Part shown: piece after piece, positions 10,379 to 20,916 of the stretch
Position numbering within the stretch: the stretch's first letter is position 1
Layout of the letters: each line of letters starts with the position of its first letter
NCBI GenBank assembly: GCA_023014485.1
Contig: JAJOZX010001072.1
Span: 207,001 to 271,000 of the forward strand
Source: Bathynomus jamesi
Taxonomy: Eukaryota > Arthropoda > Malacostraca > Isopoda > Cirolanidae
Direction: 5' to 3'
Length of the DNA stretch: 64,000 nucleotides
Made by a program: the position numbers and the translations under genes
The notes under the pieces: generated by a model
What the model was told of the DNA's origin: nothing
What the model saw: the letters and a program-made list of their open reading frames with translations, nothing else
The model's database searches: none

Positions 10379-13300
10379 TTAGATCCCAAGATCATCATAA
10401 TTTTCACTGTAATAGCCCTTAGAAGCAAAGGAAGGCCTCATCTGGCGGCTTAGGGCTTTGGCCAGAATGTGTTTGTGCCTTGATTCGAGTCCATAAACAG
10501 TATGGGAAGCTTCAGATGTCAGCTTCACGGCCCTTTCAACACTCTGAGAATGTGAAGGCAGATCAGGCAGCTCCAGCTTGGTGCCATTCAGCAATGCTTC
10601 TTGAAGCTCCTGGTCAGAAAAGTCTTCTGTGAGAGCAGGTTCACAGATGCCACTTTGAGAAAGGTTGATTAGTTCTGACCAGTGGGTAGCTTCAATGTTG
10701 ATGGCTGTGATCTTCTTCAGCCTCTTCTTGGCTGGCTTCCCACTTCTGAAAGAATAATAATTAATTTATTTTTTATTCCAGTTTAAGATTTAATCCCTAT
10801 TAGTCTCAGAATTGCTGATTTAATTTAACTTAATTAAAAAAAAAAAAAAAAAACCGAGTTCTATAAATCCCCATAATCGAATTTTTTTTCAGAAAGAAGG
10901 TAAGATTATTTCCATTATCAGAGGGGAGGGGGGGAATTGGGATAAGAAAATGTGAAAAAAAATTCGATTATGGGGATTTATAGAACTCGGGCCTTTTTTT
11001 TATTAAATAAATCCCCATAATCAAATTTTTTTTTCACATTTTTTAAATTAATAAATGCTTACCTGATGGACAGAATTTTCTTGAGAGCAGCTTCTCTCAC
11101 TTCCAAGTCATCAGACTTCATCATGGAGTACAGCACATTCTCGGGCAGCAAGGCAAAAGCATTGTACTTCAGGTTCTTGAAAGCAACACCCTGGATTTCT
11201 TCAGACTGCTGCTTGATCCTCTGGATCATGTTGAAGATGTACAGCTGCTGATTGTGGAACTTGCTGTCCCTTTTGATCTCAAACCAACTGACTGCATACA
11301 CTTCCACAATGAACTTGATGGCCTGGTAAAGCTTATCCTGTAGTTCTGGAGGGTAAGCACCTCTGGTCCACAGACACATCAATCTAATTGCCAAAGTCAA
11401 CCATCTTGCATGGTTTAATGGTCCAATTTTCCAGGCAGCAAATCTTGGGTTGACTTTGCCCCTGGAAATTCCAAGCACATACTCCAAAAGAAGCCTCTGG
11501 TCGCTACTGAGATCATTCAGTGTCTCCTCAGCAAATTCCATGTCATCCAGGGGGCCACTGAGTTTGGTGAATTCCACTTGTGGCAGATCTTGGTAGTCAA
11601 TTTCACAGAGTTTTCCCAGCGGACCAGTGAAAGCAGTGGGACTTTTGGTACTGCCATCAAGATGCTTGAAAACAGCTCTGAAAGGAAGCTCATTCTGATG
11701 GAGTGAACAGCCAATGGTGTGCAATTTCCGCTCAATTTTATTTTCCAGAGCTGTTACAAGGCCTCCCTCCCAGCCAGTGTTTGTATTTGTGTTGTCAAGG
11801 AGGACAGCTTTCAGGGTATGAACACTGTTAAACTCCTCCAAGACACTAGCAACTTCTTCACCAAGAAGAACTCCAGTCGCACCTTTAATTGGGATGACTC
11901 TGTGAGTAAGATATGTTCCACTTTCAGTTCCCGGCTCCTTTGTGAAAGTCAAATGGTGCTCTTGTCCCTTTCCTTTCTTCAGCTTAGTCTCCCCATTTTC
12001 ATCCTTAACTTCTCTGTACAGCAAAGTGTCCTTGTCAACTTTCCCATCAACCCCAATACAGACTAACTTTTCCAGACCCTCATTGTGCTTTTCATCACTT
12101 TTCACTTTCATTCTAGCTTTTTCCCTGTCCATTTTCGATTTATCAACTATTATCTGTTTCACATCAAGGCCAGGCTTAAGCAGGTCCATAGCTTGTAAGT
12201 CCAGGAGGAAGGCATTAGCAAGACTTGCCCCAAGATTGGAAGAAACATCACCCCTGATCAGTTCCATGGCATATCTGGGGGTTTTCAAAAAGCTGTAACC
12301 TCCACTTGGGTGCCTCCTTGGCTTGAACTCTTCAGCTTCACCACCAGATGGCTGAAATGAAAATAAAAAATAAATTACTAAAGCGAAAATGGGGGAAAAT
12401 AGGGGAAAAAGTAGGGAAAAATATGGGTAAAAATCGACGAAAATGGGCGGAAATAAGAATAAATTACTTAAACGAAAATGTGGGAAAATAGGGGGAAAAA
12501 ATGGGTAAAAATTCAGGTAAAAAGTCGGCGAAAAAAAGAATAAATTACTAAAGCGAAAATGGGGGAAAAAAGGGGGAAATAGGGACAAAAAGTAGGGATA
12601 AATTTGGGTAAAAATGGGATAAGATATAAGAAAAAAAATATATTACCTCTCCTGATTCTCCTGAGCTGGATTCAAAAGAAATATCTTGTGAAGGTGTGGA
12701 GGCAAAAGTGGCCAAATCCACTTCCTGCTGCTGTTGAATCTGGCTCTGTAATCTTTCTGCTTCAGCTGCAGCCCTCTGGTCTCTCTTCACAGCAGCTTTA
12801 TCCACAGATCCCAGCTGGAAAGAGCCCTTGGGTCCTATTTTGGCCCTCTGATCTCTCAAGTATTCCCTCTCCTCTACTGGAACCTGAAATATTAAAGTAT
12901 ATTAAATAGCGGATCTAAAATAAGAGATAAAATCCTGAAAAAAAATTGATTATTAATTTCTATTACCAGGGGGGGGGAAGGAAGATTACAGGAGGAAAAT
13001 GCGGATATTTTTCAATTACAAGCATTGAATTTCCTTCCATTTAAAAGGCACCTAATCGCACTAAGTTAGGCCAGTTAAAAGTTAAAAAAATAATAGCATT
13101 ACCTTCTTACTGGGAGGACAAGTGCAGATTATGTGCTGTGTTTGACAATTTTCTTTCTTGCACTTCACAGCATTGTCATCACAGGGACGAACAGGTAGCT
13201 TACAGGTGCAAGCAGAAATGTCAAAAAGTTTATCCAGCTTTTCCTCCAGATTCTGCTCCTGGACTGTAGAAAGAGATTTCCTGTTTATCTCTTTTGCTTT

Positions 13301-13579
13301 CTTGAAGCACACTTTATCCACCAATTTCACTACATAATATTCCTCATACAGGGGCAGCCGCGGGTTCACTGCCTGCCAGATCTCAATCACATCCTTTGCT
13401 ATCATTTTAGCAATATCATAGTCTTTCAAGTCCGGGTGGCTGTTTTGGAGGAAATAACTGTACTGAATAACTTGGCGGAGGGTAGGAGGCTCTGTTTTAT
13501 CCAAAGGGGAAGGCTGGCCACTGAATTTTTTGGCACTATCACTTCGAGTTAACACTGCAGACTTCCGTTTTTTACCCAT
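10379..13579 (-). CDS. four-exon transposase, 789 residues, apparently intact
   Basis: Exons on the minus strand: 13579-13103, 12883-12647, 12351-11063, 10745-10379. All junctions are GT-AG (donors AAG|GTAATG, GAG|GTAATA, CAG|GTAAGC; acceptors all TTTCAG), phases 0, 0 and 2, and the spliced frame of 790 codons has no internal stop. The N-terminus is Lys/Arg-rich, with a Cys-rich block at about residues 134-157 (ACTCKLPVRPC, KKENCQTQHIICTCPP) likely to bind zinc. The central part resembles an RNase H-fold transposase: GVDGK and LLDNTNTNTG supply candidate Asp residues, GCSLHQNELPFR is a C-x2-H block, and NHARWL follows. A homologous but broken copy is at 19725-20370. A poly(A) signal (AATAAA, minus) lies just after the stop. 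A possible 5' UTR acceptor (TTTTCAG) lies at 13593-13598. Superfamily unassigned. Confidence 0.85.
10854..10990. repeat. inverted repeat inside intron 3 of the transposase
   Basis: Left arm CCGAGTTCTATAAATCCCCA (10854 onward) and its complement ending at 10990 form a stem of about 36 bp. A third, shorter copy of the ATAAATCCCCATAAT block follows at 11006-11030. Likely a small palindromic insertion in the intron. Confidence 0.7.
12362..12640. repeat. intronic tandem repeat, about 85-90 bp units
   Basis: Three partial copies starting AATAAATTACT(A/T)AA.CG followed by G-rich AAAATGGGGGAAAAT-type sequence. They fill intron 2 of the four-exon gene. Confidence 0.6.
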
Positions 13580-14105
13580 TTTTATGAAATATCTGAAAAT
13601 AAACACAATTAAATGAACGCATCATAAAATAACTTAATTTAATACACATTTTATAGGTAAATATCATTAAAAAATACAAAATAATACACTAATAAACATC
13701 TATAATGCATTTACAATAAGTTTCAAGCATAGTTTTGTTAAAAAAGCCGAATTTTAATTGATTATTTTGATGAAATAGGGTCCGATATTTTGTTTGTTTA
13801 CATTGCGCGAATGCCGCGCGCGCGATTTTACTCGTAAAATTCGGCAATTTTACAACTTAAAAATAATTAACAATCCTCAAAAAATACAATCATTTTCACA
13901 AATATGAGTTGGTGCAACGTTTTTTATACATTAATACCGTTCTATCTAGACTAGTCCAAGATCACAGTTCCAAAATCGACCTACCTTACCGGGTATAGCT
14001 GTGCCATTTATGTTAATCTATGGAAATTATAAGCATTTTGTATGATAAACTATTTAGTAAAACATTCTCAACCATTGCATATTTATTATAATAAAGAATT
14101 GGTGT

Positions 14106-14111
<6 letters not shown>

Positions 14112-14150
<39 letters not shown>
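14112..14150. repeat. (TA)n array
   Basis: Perfect TA dinucleotide run into which the mariner-like element at 14151 is inserted. Confidence 0.95.
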
Positions 14151-14153
<3 letters not shown>

Positions 14154-14885
14154 GGTGGGCCGAAAGTCTGGATCCATAGGAAAATATTTATTTTAATACA
14201 TAAATTACAACAAATGGTAAATACTTAAAATGAATATCAACTTTAACTCGTAAATGCATATCCGTGATACTGTACAGTGGTTCGTACTCCAGTATAAACA
14301 ACAAATTATAACAAATGCTCAAATTGGCGGCCTCTGACATCGAGACACTTAGGGATGGAATTTATGATTTTTAATAATTCTTCGAATTGACGTTCTCGAG
14401 ATGCGTGTTTCATTTGATAATCTTCTTGTTGACTTTACTGGACTATTCGTTAAAGTTTCACATACCATTGCAGAGGTATTTTCATCAGTTGCAGTTTTTG
14501 GACGACCAAAACGCCGTCGATCATGTACTACACTTCCTGTTTCTTTGAAACGTTTAAACAACTTGCCAACAGTCGCATGTGTTACTGGATGCTTATCAGG
14601 ATGATTTCTATTGAATTCGGTAGCAACTTCTCTGTGTGTAGCGCCCTGTCTTGCGTACATGAGCACAAGTTCTACCCGGTCTTCTGTTGTTAGATTCGAA
14701 GCCATTTCTGGGCTGAATAAAAAAAAGTATTTGAGTATTTATACTGGAGTACGAACTACTGTACAGTATCACGGATACGCATTTACGAGTTAAAGTTGAT
14801 ATTCATTTTAAGTATTTACCATTTGTTGTAATTTATGTATTAAAGTAAATATTTTCCTATGGATCCAGACTTTCGGCCCACCCTG
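14151..14885 (-). mobile_element. internally deleted Tc1/mariner element 1
   Basis: 735 bp, flanked by TA. The terminal repeats begin CAGGGTGGGCCGAAAGTCTG and are unusually long: about 149 bp with only a few differences between arms. Between them is a transposase gene whose catalytic core is missing. Confidence 0.9.
14304..14705 (-). pseudogene. mariner transposase: HTH domain fused to C-terminal tail
   Basis: ATG at 14705. The first 118 codons encode the paired HTH domain (LTTEDRVELVLMYARQG, ATVGKLFKRFKETGSV, GRPKT, RRLSNETRISRTSIRRI). The frame ends at 14349, then in another frame KCLDVRGRQFEHLL, a typical C-terminal tail, ends at about 14304. The whole DDE/D catalytic region between them is deleted, so the product could bind DNA but not cut it. 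Confidence 0.75.
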
Positions 14886-14889
14886 TATA

Positions 14890-15039
14890 TAAATTATATA
14901 TATATTCCTTTTTAAGATCTCATAATATTTCCACATTGATAATGCAACAGGAAATCTGGAAAACATTAATGGGTTTATCTGTCCATCGTGATTAAATCAT
15001 TATCTCTCCACATATTAATATAATAGAAAACACTATTAA
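14890..15039. other. AT-rich spacer
   Basis: No gene or repeat recognised. Confidence 0.4.
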
Positions 15040-15260
15040 TATAATAGACATCAGCCACAAACCGGTGGTGATATCCTGCTTCATGCAACCGTCACCTTCC
15101 GGTTTTTACTGACATGCCCGTATGTAGTGTAGTCTCTCCTGGACGGCGAGAGCAAGTAACCATGTCAACAACACGGTTTGGCCCATCAACGTCAGTCATT
15201 TCACAAACATTAGTATAATATTGTATGAATTTATAAGTATATATAAATATGTTTAAGCTA
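15040..15260 (-). mobile_element. deleted copy of the Tc1-like element
   Basis: Reverse-strand match to the Tc1-like element at 8.5-9.1 kb: the 5' UTR block with GGGCCAAACC is joined to the coding block GGTTGCATGAAGCAGGATAT after loss of the material between. Confidence 0.7.
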
Positions 15261-15430
15261 GTATGCCGTGGATTATTCTCCTGTGATTCTGATAATTATA
15301 ATCAGTTATTGTTATTCAGATCGAAACTGTTAATAAATTTTTTGTGTAAAAATCGATAAGCCATTTCCCACCAACTCTGTCCCTCTATCTCGCTCTCTCT
15401 CACACTGTCTCAATTTTTTTAGCTCAATGT

Positions 15431-15431
<1 letters not shown>

Positions 15432-15497
<66 letters not shown>
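15432..15497. repeat. (TA)n array
   Basis: Uninterrupted TA dinucleotides. Confidence 0.95.
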
Positions 15498-15499
<2 letters not shown>

Positions 15500-15626
15500 C
15501 GTGTAGATTCGTAAATTAGTAAAGGTTTAAAGCTGCACACGACTCCACAAACAGCTTTATCAGTATTATTACATAATGATTTAATATACGCGAGACTGGT
15601 GGGTGGGGAAGGGGAATGAGGGAGAG

Positions 15627-16215
15627 TGGATCTTAGGGTCTTTGTTAGCCTTAGTTTCTGTAGATATGTAGATCCTCCACTCTAAGGTTAGCCCGAGAGA
15701 CAGAAGAGAGCAGGGGGTTAAAGGAAGAGAATAAGGGGTTAAGCAAGTAGCAAAACCTATCATTCGTGGGTTAACATTCATTCAGAAAAAGAGAAAGAAA
15801 GACTCACCATCATCATCCGCCAGCCACTGCCGACAAGTCGGAAAAATAGTCGAAGAGAATAGGAAAGGGGTGAAAGCTGAAAAGAAGTAAAATATGAACG
15901 CTTACAAACCATGGAAACACAGTCTTAACTCAAACACTATCATACCATCCAAACTACAGATATGCAAGTAAAGAGAGGATATGAAAAGAGCAAAAAAAAA
16001 AAAAAAATATGAAGAGTATAACAAAAAGTGGATTAGTTTACGCTACGAGCTACAGCTAAGTTCGTGTTAGTCTAATTTTTCCTTTTTTTTAACTATAATT
16101 ATATTGCTGGTATATCACACGCTGGCATTAATCGTCAACGGACTCAAACCTCAATCATTACTCCCAGCGCTGCTGTTGCTAATTGTTTTATTATTTTAAA
16201 CGACGTTAATATTTT
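15627..16215 (-). mobile_element. CR1 3' UTR fragment with inverted terminus
   Basis: Minus-orientation CR1 tail, matching 53465-54060 and 60541-61130. The outermost ~50 bp (15627-15676, GAGTGGATCTTAGGGTC to GTAGAT) are in plus orientation, opposite to the rest, so the 3' end is locally inverted. No RT coding part is attached: the copy is strongly 5'-truncated. Confidence 0.8.
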
Positions 16216-16253
16216 TAAAGGATGGTTGTGTATGAAAAGTTGTATGAAAAGTT

Positions 16254-16762
16254 GTATTGTGGTATTTGTTCATATAGACTTGCAGTAATCACAATGGAAC
16301 CTTATTACTGTATAAGACTAGTAAACATGGAGTTAAACGCTGTTCACGATCATATTAATCGTTTATCTTTATGAACACACACATTAGCGTTACGTAATTT
16401 TTGAACGGGCTCTAATTATAATGTATTTTTGCTAAAACTTGACACTCCAGATCACCCAGGAATGTTCTGTAAAGCTAGACCAGGCACCCTCTAAGATGTT
16501 ATGTAACACTTCCCCCACCCCACACCCCACATGTTACGGAACGTCACAGGGGGAGGGGTGTCAGGTTTTAGCAAAAATAGCGTTACGTAATTTTTGAACG
16601 GCGCCTTACCTGTGTATCAGTGTTATATGTTGTTGGACTCAGTTCTCCCCCCTCCACCCCACCTTCTCCCAGTTGGGGTACCTTGACTATCGCTGCGGCG
16701 TTGCCACATGTTCGGAGTCACCTGTGAGGCGAGGAACATTACATATGCGGGCAACTGTACCT
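16254..16762 (+). repeat. dispersed repeat copy B with MITE insertion
   Basis: 16254-16383 and 16606-16762 match copy A (3514-3672, 4263-4440). The insertion 16384-16605 starts and ends with a direct 22-bp repeat, GCGTTACGTAATTTTTGAAC plus GG. Just inside, TTTTTGCTAAAAC and its complement GTTTTAGCAAAAA are inverted. Its interior is GC-rich with GGGTG runs. Confidence 0.7.
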
Positions 16763-17214
16763 TCGTATACTTCCGTTAATAACAGTCTAAAATTTATATT
16801 TATTTTAGTATGGTATATAGTAGTGTATGTTAGGGTCAATAAGCGAAATAAGGCATTAAGATAATGCCTAGGCAATAAGCTGAAACCTAAGAATGCATAT
16901 AGCATTAGTTACAACGGTCACTTTCACTGTTGTGGTTATGTTAGGTTATGCTATGTTAGGTTTTTATTATTATTATTATTATTGTTAAAGATCTATAAAT
17001 TGGTACTACAGTATACTTATGATTATATGCATTCTTAGCTTTCAGCTTAATGTCGGATTTCGCTTATTGCCGCTAACGTATACACAATCATTCGGTTTTC
17101 CTATACTGTACAAATGTGGAAAACTTTTAAAGTAGATTTGATTTTACAATATGCAATAATTATTCTTATAAAAAATAAAATTATTAATTATTACACAGCT
17201 CAACAAAAATTTTT
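16763..17214. other. no gene; simple repeats
   Basis: Contains GTTATGTTAGGTTATGC-type short repeats and a (TAT)n run at 16961-16985. No coding signal. Confidence 0.5.
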
Positions 17215-17377
17215 TTTTGTTTCGTTGCCAAGGAAATTCGTACGAATTTAGGGTATTTTGGGGTTGCTGAATTCCAAAATGAAAGTAGTTTTTCCGATTT
17301 GGCTCTAGTTCTTGAGATAATGAATACCCTCAATTAATAGGAAACGTAACCATAACGCGTGCATATGGGAAACTACC

Positions 17378-17490
17378 GGAACATTCTAGATGGTGAGACA
17401 CGCGAATATTCTTAGTGTTTACTCCGCGATCATTCTAGAATATTCCCCCTCCGTATATAAGTCATTGGCCACCCAACCAGTAGTCAGTTG
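17378..17490 (+). promoter_or_regulatory. heat-shock-type promoter of the transposon gene
   Basis: A TATA box (TATATAA, 17454-17460) lies about 32 bp before an arthropod initiator (TCAGT, 17484-17488). Upstream are three heat-shock-element-like clusters: GAAcaTTCtaGA at 17379-17390, GAAtaTTC at 17404-17411, and a full three-unit TTCtaGAAtaTTC at 17433-17445, only 8 bp from the TATA box. The spacing is that of a typical inducible arthropod promoter. A splice acceptor (TTTTTTCAG) precedes the ATG at 17636, so the leader is probably spliced. Confidence 0.7.
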
Positions 17491-17635
17491 ACAGTTGGCA
17501 GTTGAGCGGTACGTGTTGTCTGCTGTGTTTTTCGTGTTTCTCGTCCGTGTAATGTATTTGTATACATGTACTTAGTGTACATAAGTCAATATGAAATGAA
17601 CTTATAATTTTATTGTTTTCTTTTTTCAGAGAAAT

Positions 17636-19316
17636 ATGAGTTCTTCACGAAGAGGCTGCTTAAACAATCCTAATGTATTCTGCTACATTTGCGGCGAATA
17701 CACTCTGCAAAAACAAAGAAAAAACATCACAGACTTTGTAAAGCAAGCTTATCTTGCGTATTTTGGCGTGGCGCTTGGAGACCAAGACAAGTCATGGGCT
17801 CCCCATAAGGTTTGCAAAACCTGTGTAGAATGCTTACGACAGTGGAAAAATCGAGAAAGGAAAAGTTTAAACTTCGGTGTGCCTATGGTGTGGCGAGAGC
17901 CGAAAAACCACTACGACGATTGTTATTTCTGTGTGGTTAATGTGAAAGGTTTCAATCGATACAAGAAACTCAAGTGGGATTATCCCAATTTGGAATCAGC
18001 AAGGCGACCTGTGTCACACAGCGAAGACGTTCCCATACCAGTGTTTACCACACTGCCCGACCTTCCGTTGTCAGAATTTGAAGAAATTCAGGACTTAGGT
18101 GGTAGTAGTGGAAGTGACTATGAAGGAAGCATTTCAACACCTCAGCAGTTCTCCCAAGACGAACTCAATGATCTGATACGGGACCTCAGTCTGTCAAAGC
18201 AAGCATCTGAACTTTTAGCATCCAGACTAAAAGAAAAGAACTGTCTACAGCCAGAAGCTAAAATAACAGGTTATCGGACAAGAGAGGCGGGACTTCTTCC
18301 TTACTTCAGCCAAGATGAAGAACTTGTATACTGCAATAACATCCCTGGACTTGTTCTTCAAATGGGACTGGAATATCGACCAGGAGATTGGCGGCTTTTT
18401 ATAGACAGCTCCAGTAGAAGCTTGAAATGTGTTTTATTGCACAATGGTAACCGATATGCATCTCTTCCAATTGCTCACTCAACAAAACTTAAAGAAGAAT
18501 ATGAAAATATCAAAATGGTCCTGCAGAAACTCTGCTATCATGAGCACCAGATGCCTATTTGTGTTGATCTAAAGATGGTAAACTTCTTGCTTGGGCCAGC
18601 AAAGTGGATATACGAAGTACCCTTGTTTCATCTGTTTATGGGATAGTAGGGCAAGGCAAGATCATTGGAAAAAAGTGACATGGCCTTCAAGAGAAAACAT
18701 GACTGTAGGTGCAGCGAACATCATTAACGAGCCTTTGGTTGACAGGGAAAAAATCCTCCTCCCACCACTTCATATCAAGCTGGGACTAATGAAACAATTT
18801 GTTAAGGCCTTGGACAAAGATGGCGATTGCTTCAAATACATTTGTAGTTCGTTCCCTGGACTAAGTATGGAAAAACTAAAAGCTGGAATCTTTGATGGCC
18901 CTCAAATCCGTACACTTATCAAGGATTCTAATTTCACAAAATTTATGAATGGTGTTGAAGCTTCTGCCTGGTGCAGTTACGTCTCAGTTGTCAAGAACTT
19001 CTTGGGTAACCACAAAGCAGACAATTATGAAGAACTGGTGCAAAACATGCTCACAAACTTTGAAAAGTTGGGTACTAATATGAGCATAAAGGTACACTTT
19101 CTCCATAGCCACTTACACAGATTTCCGGATAATCTTGGTGATTTTAGCGAGGAACAAGGGGAGAGGTTTCATCAAGATATCAAGGTGATGGAGGAAAGGT
19201 ATCAAGGCAGATGGGACAGACACATGATGGCAGACTATTGCTGGAACCTCCAACGTGATTATCCTGATAACCCACATAAAAGAGAATCGTACAAGCAGAG
19301 ATTTACTATACATTAA
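17636..19316 (+). pseudogene. 559-codon transposon-associated protein, single frameshift
   Basis: ATG at 17636 follows a good splice acceptor. The N-terminus has CxxC pairs (CYICGEYT, VCKTCVECLRQW, CYFCVV) arranged like a ZAD/treble-clef zinc domain. The C-terminal two thirds contain LFIDSSSRSLKCVLLHNGN, VDLKMVNFLLG, LPPLHIKLGLMKQFVKALD, HFLHSHL, EQGERFHQDIKVMEERYQG and ADYCWNLQRD. This family is widespread in arthropods and cnidarians as uncharacterised proteins; with inverted flanks here I infer a transposase. One extra C near 18597 shifts the frame in the LLG-QQSGYTK region; without it all 560 codons are open. A polyadenylation signal (AATAAA) is at about 19362. A decayed second copy lies at 61813-63434. 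Confidence 0.7.
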
Positions 19317-19580
19317 TTGTAATTATGCGAATCAGCTTACTGTGTTTATCTGTTATTATACCGAATAAAATGCCATTATGTATTTCATGTGTTTACTTTT
19401 GTATGATTTGAGACAATTTCAATGCGATTTGTAAGTAGGCTCCGCCTGAACATTAATTTTTTTGCATTTTTACGTGTTTCAATGGGGTACCAATTATCTC
19501 ATAAATTAGAGCGAATCTAGCAAAACCGATGTCATATTCGGAATCAGCACCACAAAGTTACCCCAAAATCACTCTAATAT

Positions 19581-19724
19581 GATTGGCAATAAAATGAGTG
19601 TTGGCCAGTGTTATCAGCGTTCTGAACATTCCTTATTAATCAAATGTTTAACACATCCTCCTTTACGTCTTACTGTTCTGTCGGTTCTAAGTATGTTACT
19701 TAATGAGTTACTTAATGAAATTAT
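19581..19724 (-). other. decayed 3' part of transposase remnant
   Basis: Continues beyond the stop of the frame at 19725; no block is recognisable. Confidence 0.3.
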
Positions 19725-20370
19725 TTATGACTTTATAGGATTAAATTCTACAACTGGAAGATTTTCACAACTTTTGAGAGCATTTCCAATTGAACCTATT
19801 AAAGCATTTGGTCCTCTAGTTCCACTATCCAAGTGATGCAGTAGGTGACGGAGTGGCAATTCATTTGTGTGAAGTAAGCAAACAAACCAGTGAATAGGTC
19901 TTTGTAAGTGTTGTTCGAGGAGTCTGATTGCACCTCCAGAGTGTCTTGTGTTAACGTTAGTGCCATCACATCCTATTATCTTTAGGTTTCTGGCATCAAT
20001 ATTTTTTGAATCCATGAAAGTAATGAGACCATTAACAATGTTGATTCCTGAACCAGTCGGAAGAGTAATGTAACCTAAATATTTGGAACCAGGCTCTTGA
20101 ATAACAGTTAAGTGTTCTTCTACAACAGTACTTAGGTAATATTTATTTTCGTTTTTTATGTTAGTTTTTGGTTTGTCTTTTCTTCCGTCAAAATAAAGGG
20201 ATTCCACTTTTGTGTTGTGCTCCCCAAGCTAAGTTTTTTTTAAGTTTTGCTCTCTTCTCAACTTACTTCTGTCAATTACATTAGAAGTATCTCCTTTAGT
20301 TACTGCACCATAGTCCTCTAGAACAGCGGAAGCAACTGCTGCTCCAGCTCGATCTGTAGATATTCCCCAA
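19725..20370 (-). pseudogene. broken homologue of the four-exon transposase
   Basis: Minus strand. From about 20370 it encodes DRAGAAVASAVLEDYG and VIDRSKLRREQN, matching DVSSNLGASLANAFLLDL and IIVDKSKMDREKAR of the gene at 10379-13579. Then, after a stop near 20225, IGCDGTNVNTRHSGGA, FVCLLHTNELPLRHLLHHLD and GPNALIGSIG match LLDNTNTNTGWEGG, GCSLHQNELPFRAVFKHLDG and GPLGK of that gene. The C-terminal third is missing. It is clearly the same superfamily but only distantly related. Confidence 0.7.
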
Positions 20371-20428
20371 AATATAGCTTCCCTCACCGGCTTGGCAGAA
20401 GCTGGTGAGGGAAGCTATATTTTTGGGG
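20365..20428. repeat. strong hairpin
   Basis: CCCCAAAATATAGCTTCCCT continuing to CACC (20365-20388) pairs with its complement at 20404-20428 across a 15-base loop. The stem is about 24 bp with one bulge. It marks the upstream edge of the transposase remnant. Confidence 0.75.
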
Positions 20429-20841
20429 CCTCTTTGCGAGTGACCCGTTGCCCACGTCGGGCTAACATCATGAAAAAAACTATAGTAGTTGTCGTTTACC
20501 ATTACTTATTCGAACTATAGTGGATTAATTTTCCCAGAAGAGTTCCTTGTTCCATGCACGGTCTGTGTAACATATATATATATATATATGTGTGTGTAAA
20601 ATTGTAGTCATGAATACCACTGAGCAAAACCGAAAAGAACTTTAATTGAAAATAGAATGATGTAGAAATAAAATTCGAAAGAAATTTTGTTTTAAAATAA
20701 CGAAAAATATATGAGAGGAAAGAATTCTTTTAATATGAGTATTTTTTCTTTTTACTTTAATAAAAAATTTGGTTTTAAAGTAAAGACAAAAGAATTTTAT
20801 TTCGAGTTCAAAGTTTATTTTAATTTTAGGTTTTGGTTCAG
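20429..20841. other. no recognised gene
   Basis: AT-rich, with a (TA)n(TG)n tract at 20573-20596. Confidence 0.5.
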
Positions 20842-20842
20842 A

Positions 20843-20904
<62 letters not shown>

Positions 20905-20914
20905 TATATATATA
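20842..20914. repeat. (TA)n array
   Basis: Left flank of mariner element 2. Confidence 0.95.
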
Positions 20915-20916
20915 TA

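Larger units (their letters stand above)
10094..13988 (-). mobile_element. complete 3.9-kb DNA transposon, unclassified
   Basis: Bounded by an exact 8-bp duplication CCGGGTAT at 10086-10093 and 13989-13996. Terminal inverted repeats begin TAAGGTAGGT(T/C)GATTTT. Inside is one four-exon gene on the minus strand (10379-13579). It is inserted just after the stop codon of the Tc1-like pseudogene, so it is younger than that element. An 8-bp duplication is shared by hAT and P elements; the protein does not match either well enough for me to assign a superfamily. Confidence 0.9.
17215..19580 (+). mobile_element. transposon-like unit of unknown superfamily
   Basis: Encloses the 559-codon gene at 17636-19316. 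The flanks 17240-17335 and 19480-19580 are diverged inverted repeats: blocks like ATTTTGGGGTTGCTGA, CGATTTGGCTCTAGTTCTTG and GAGATAATGAATACC on the left have reversed counterparts on the right. The end points and target duplication could not be fixed. Confidence 0.55.
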
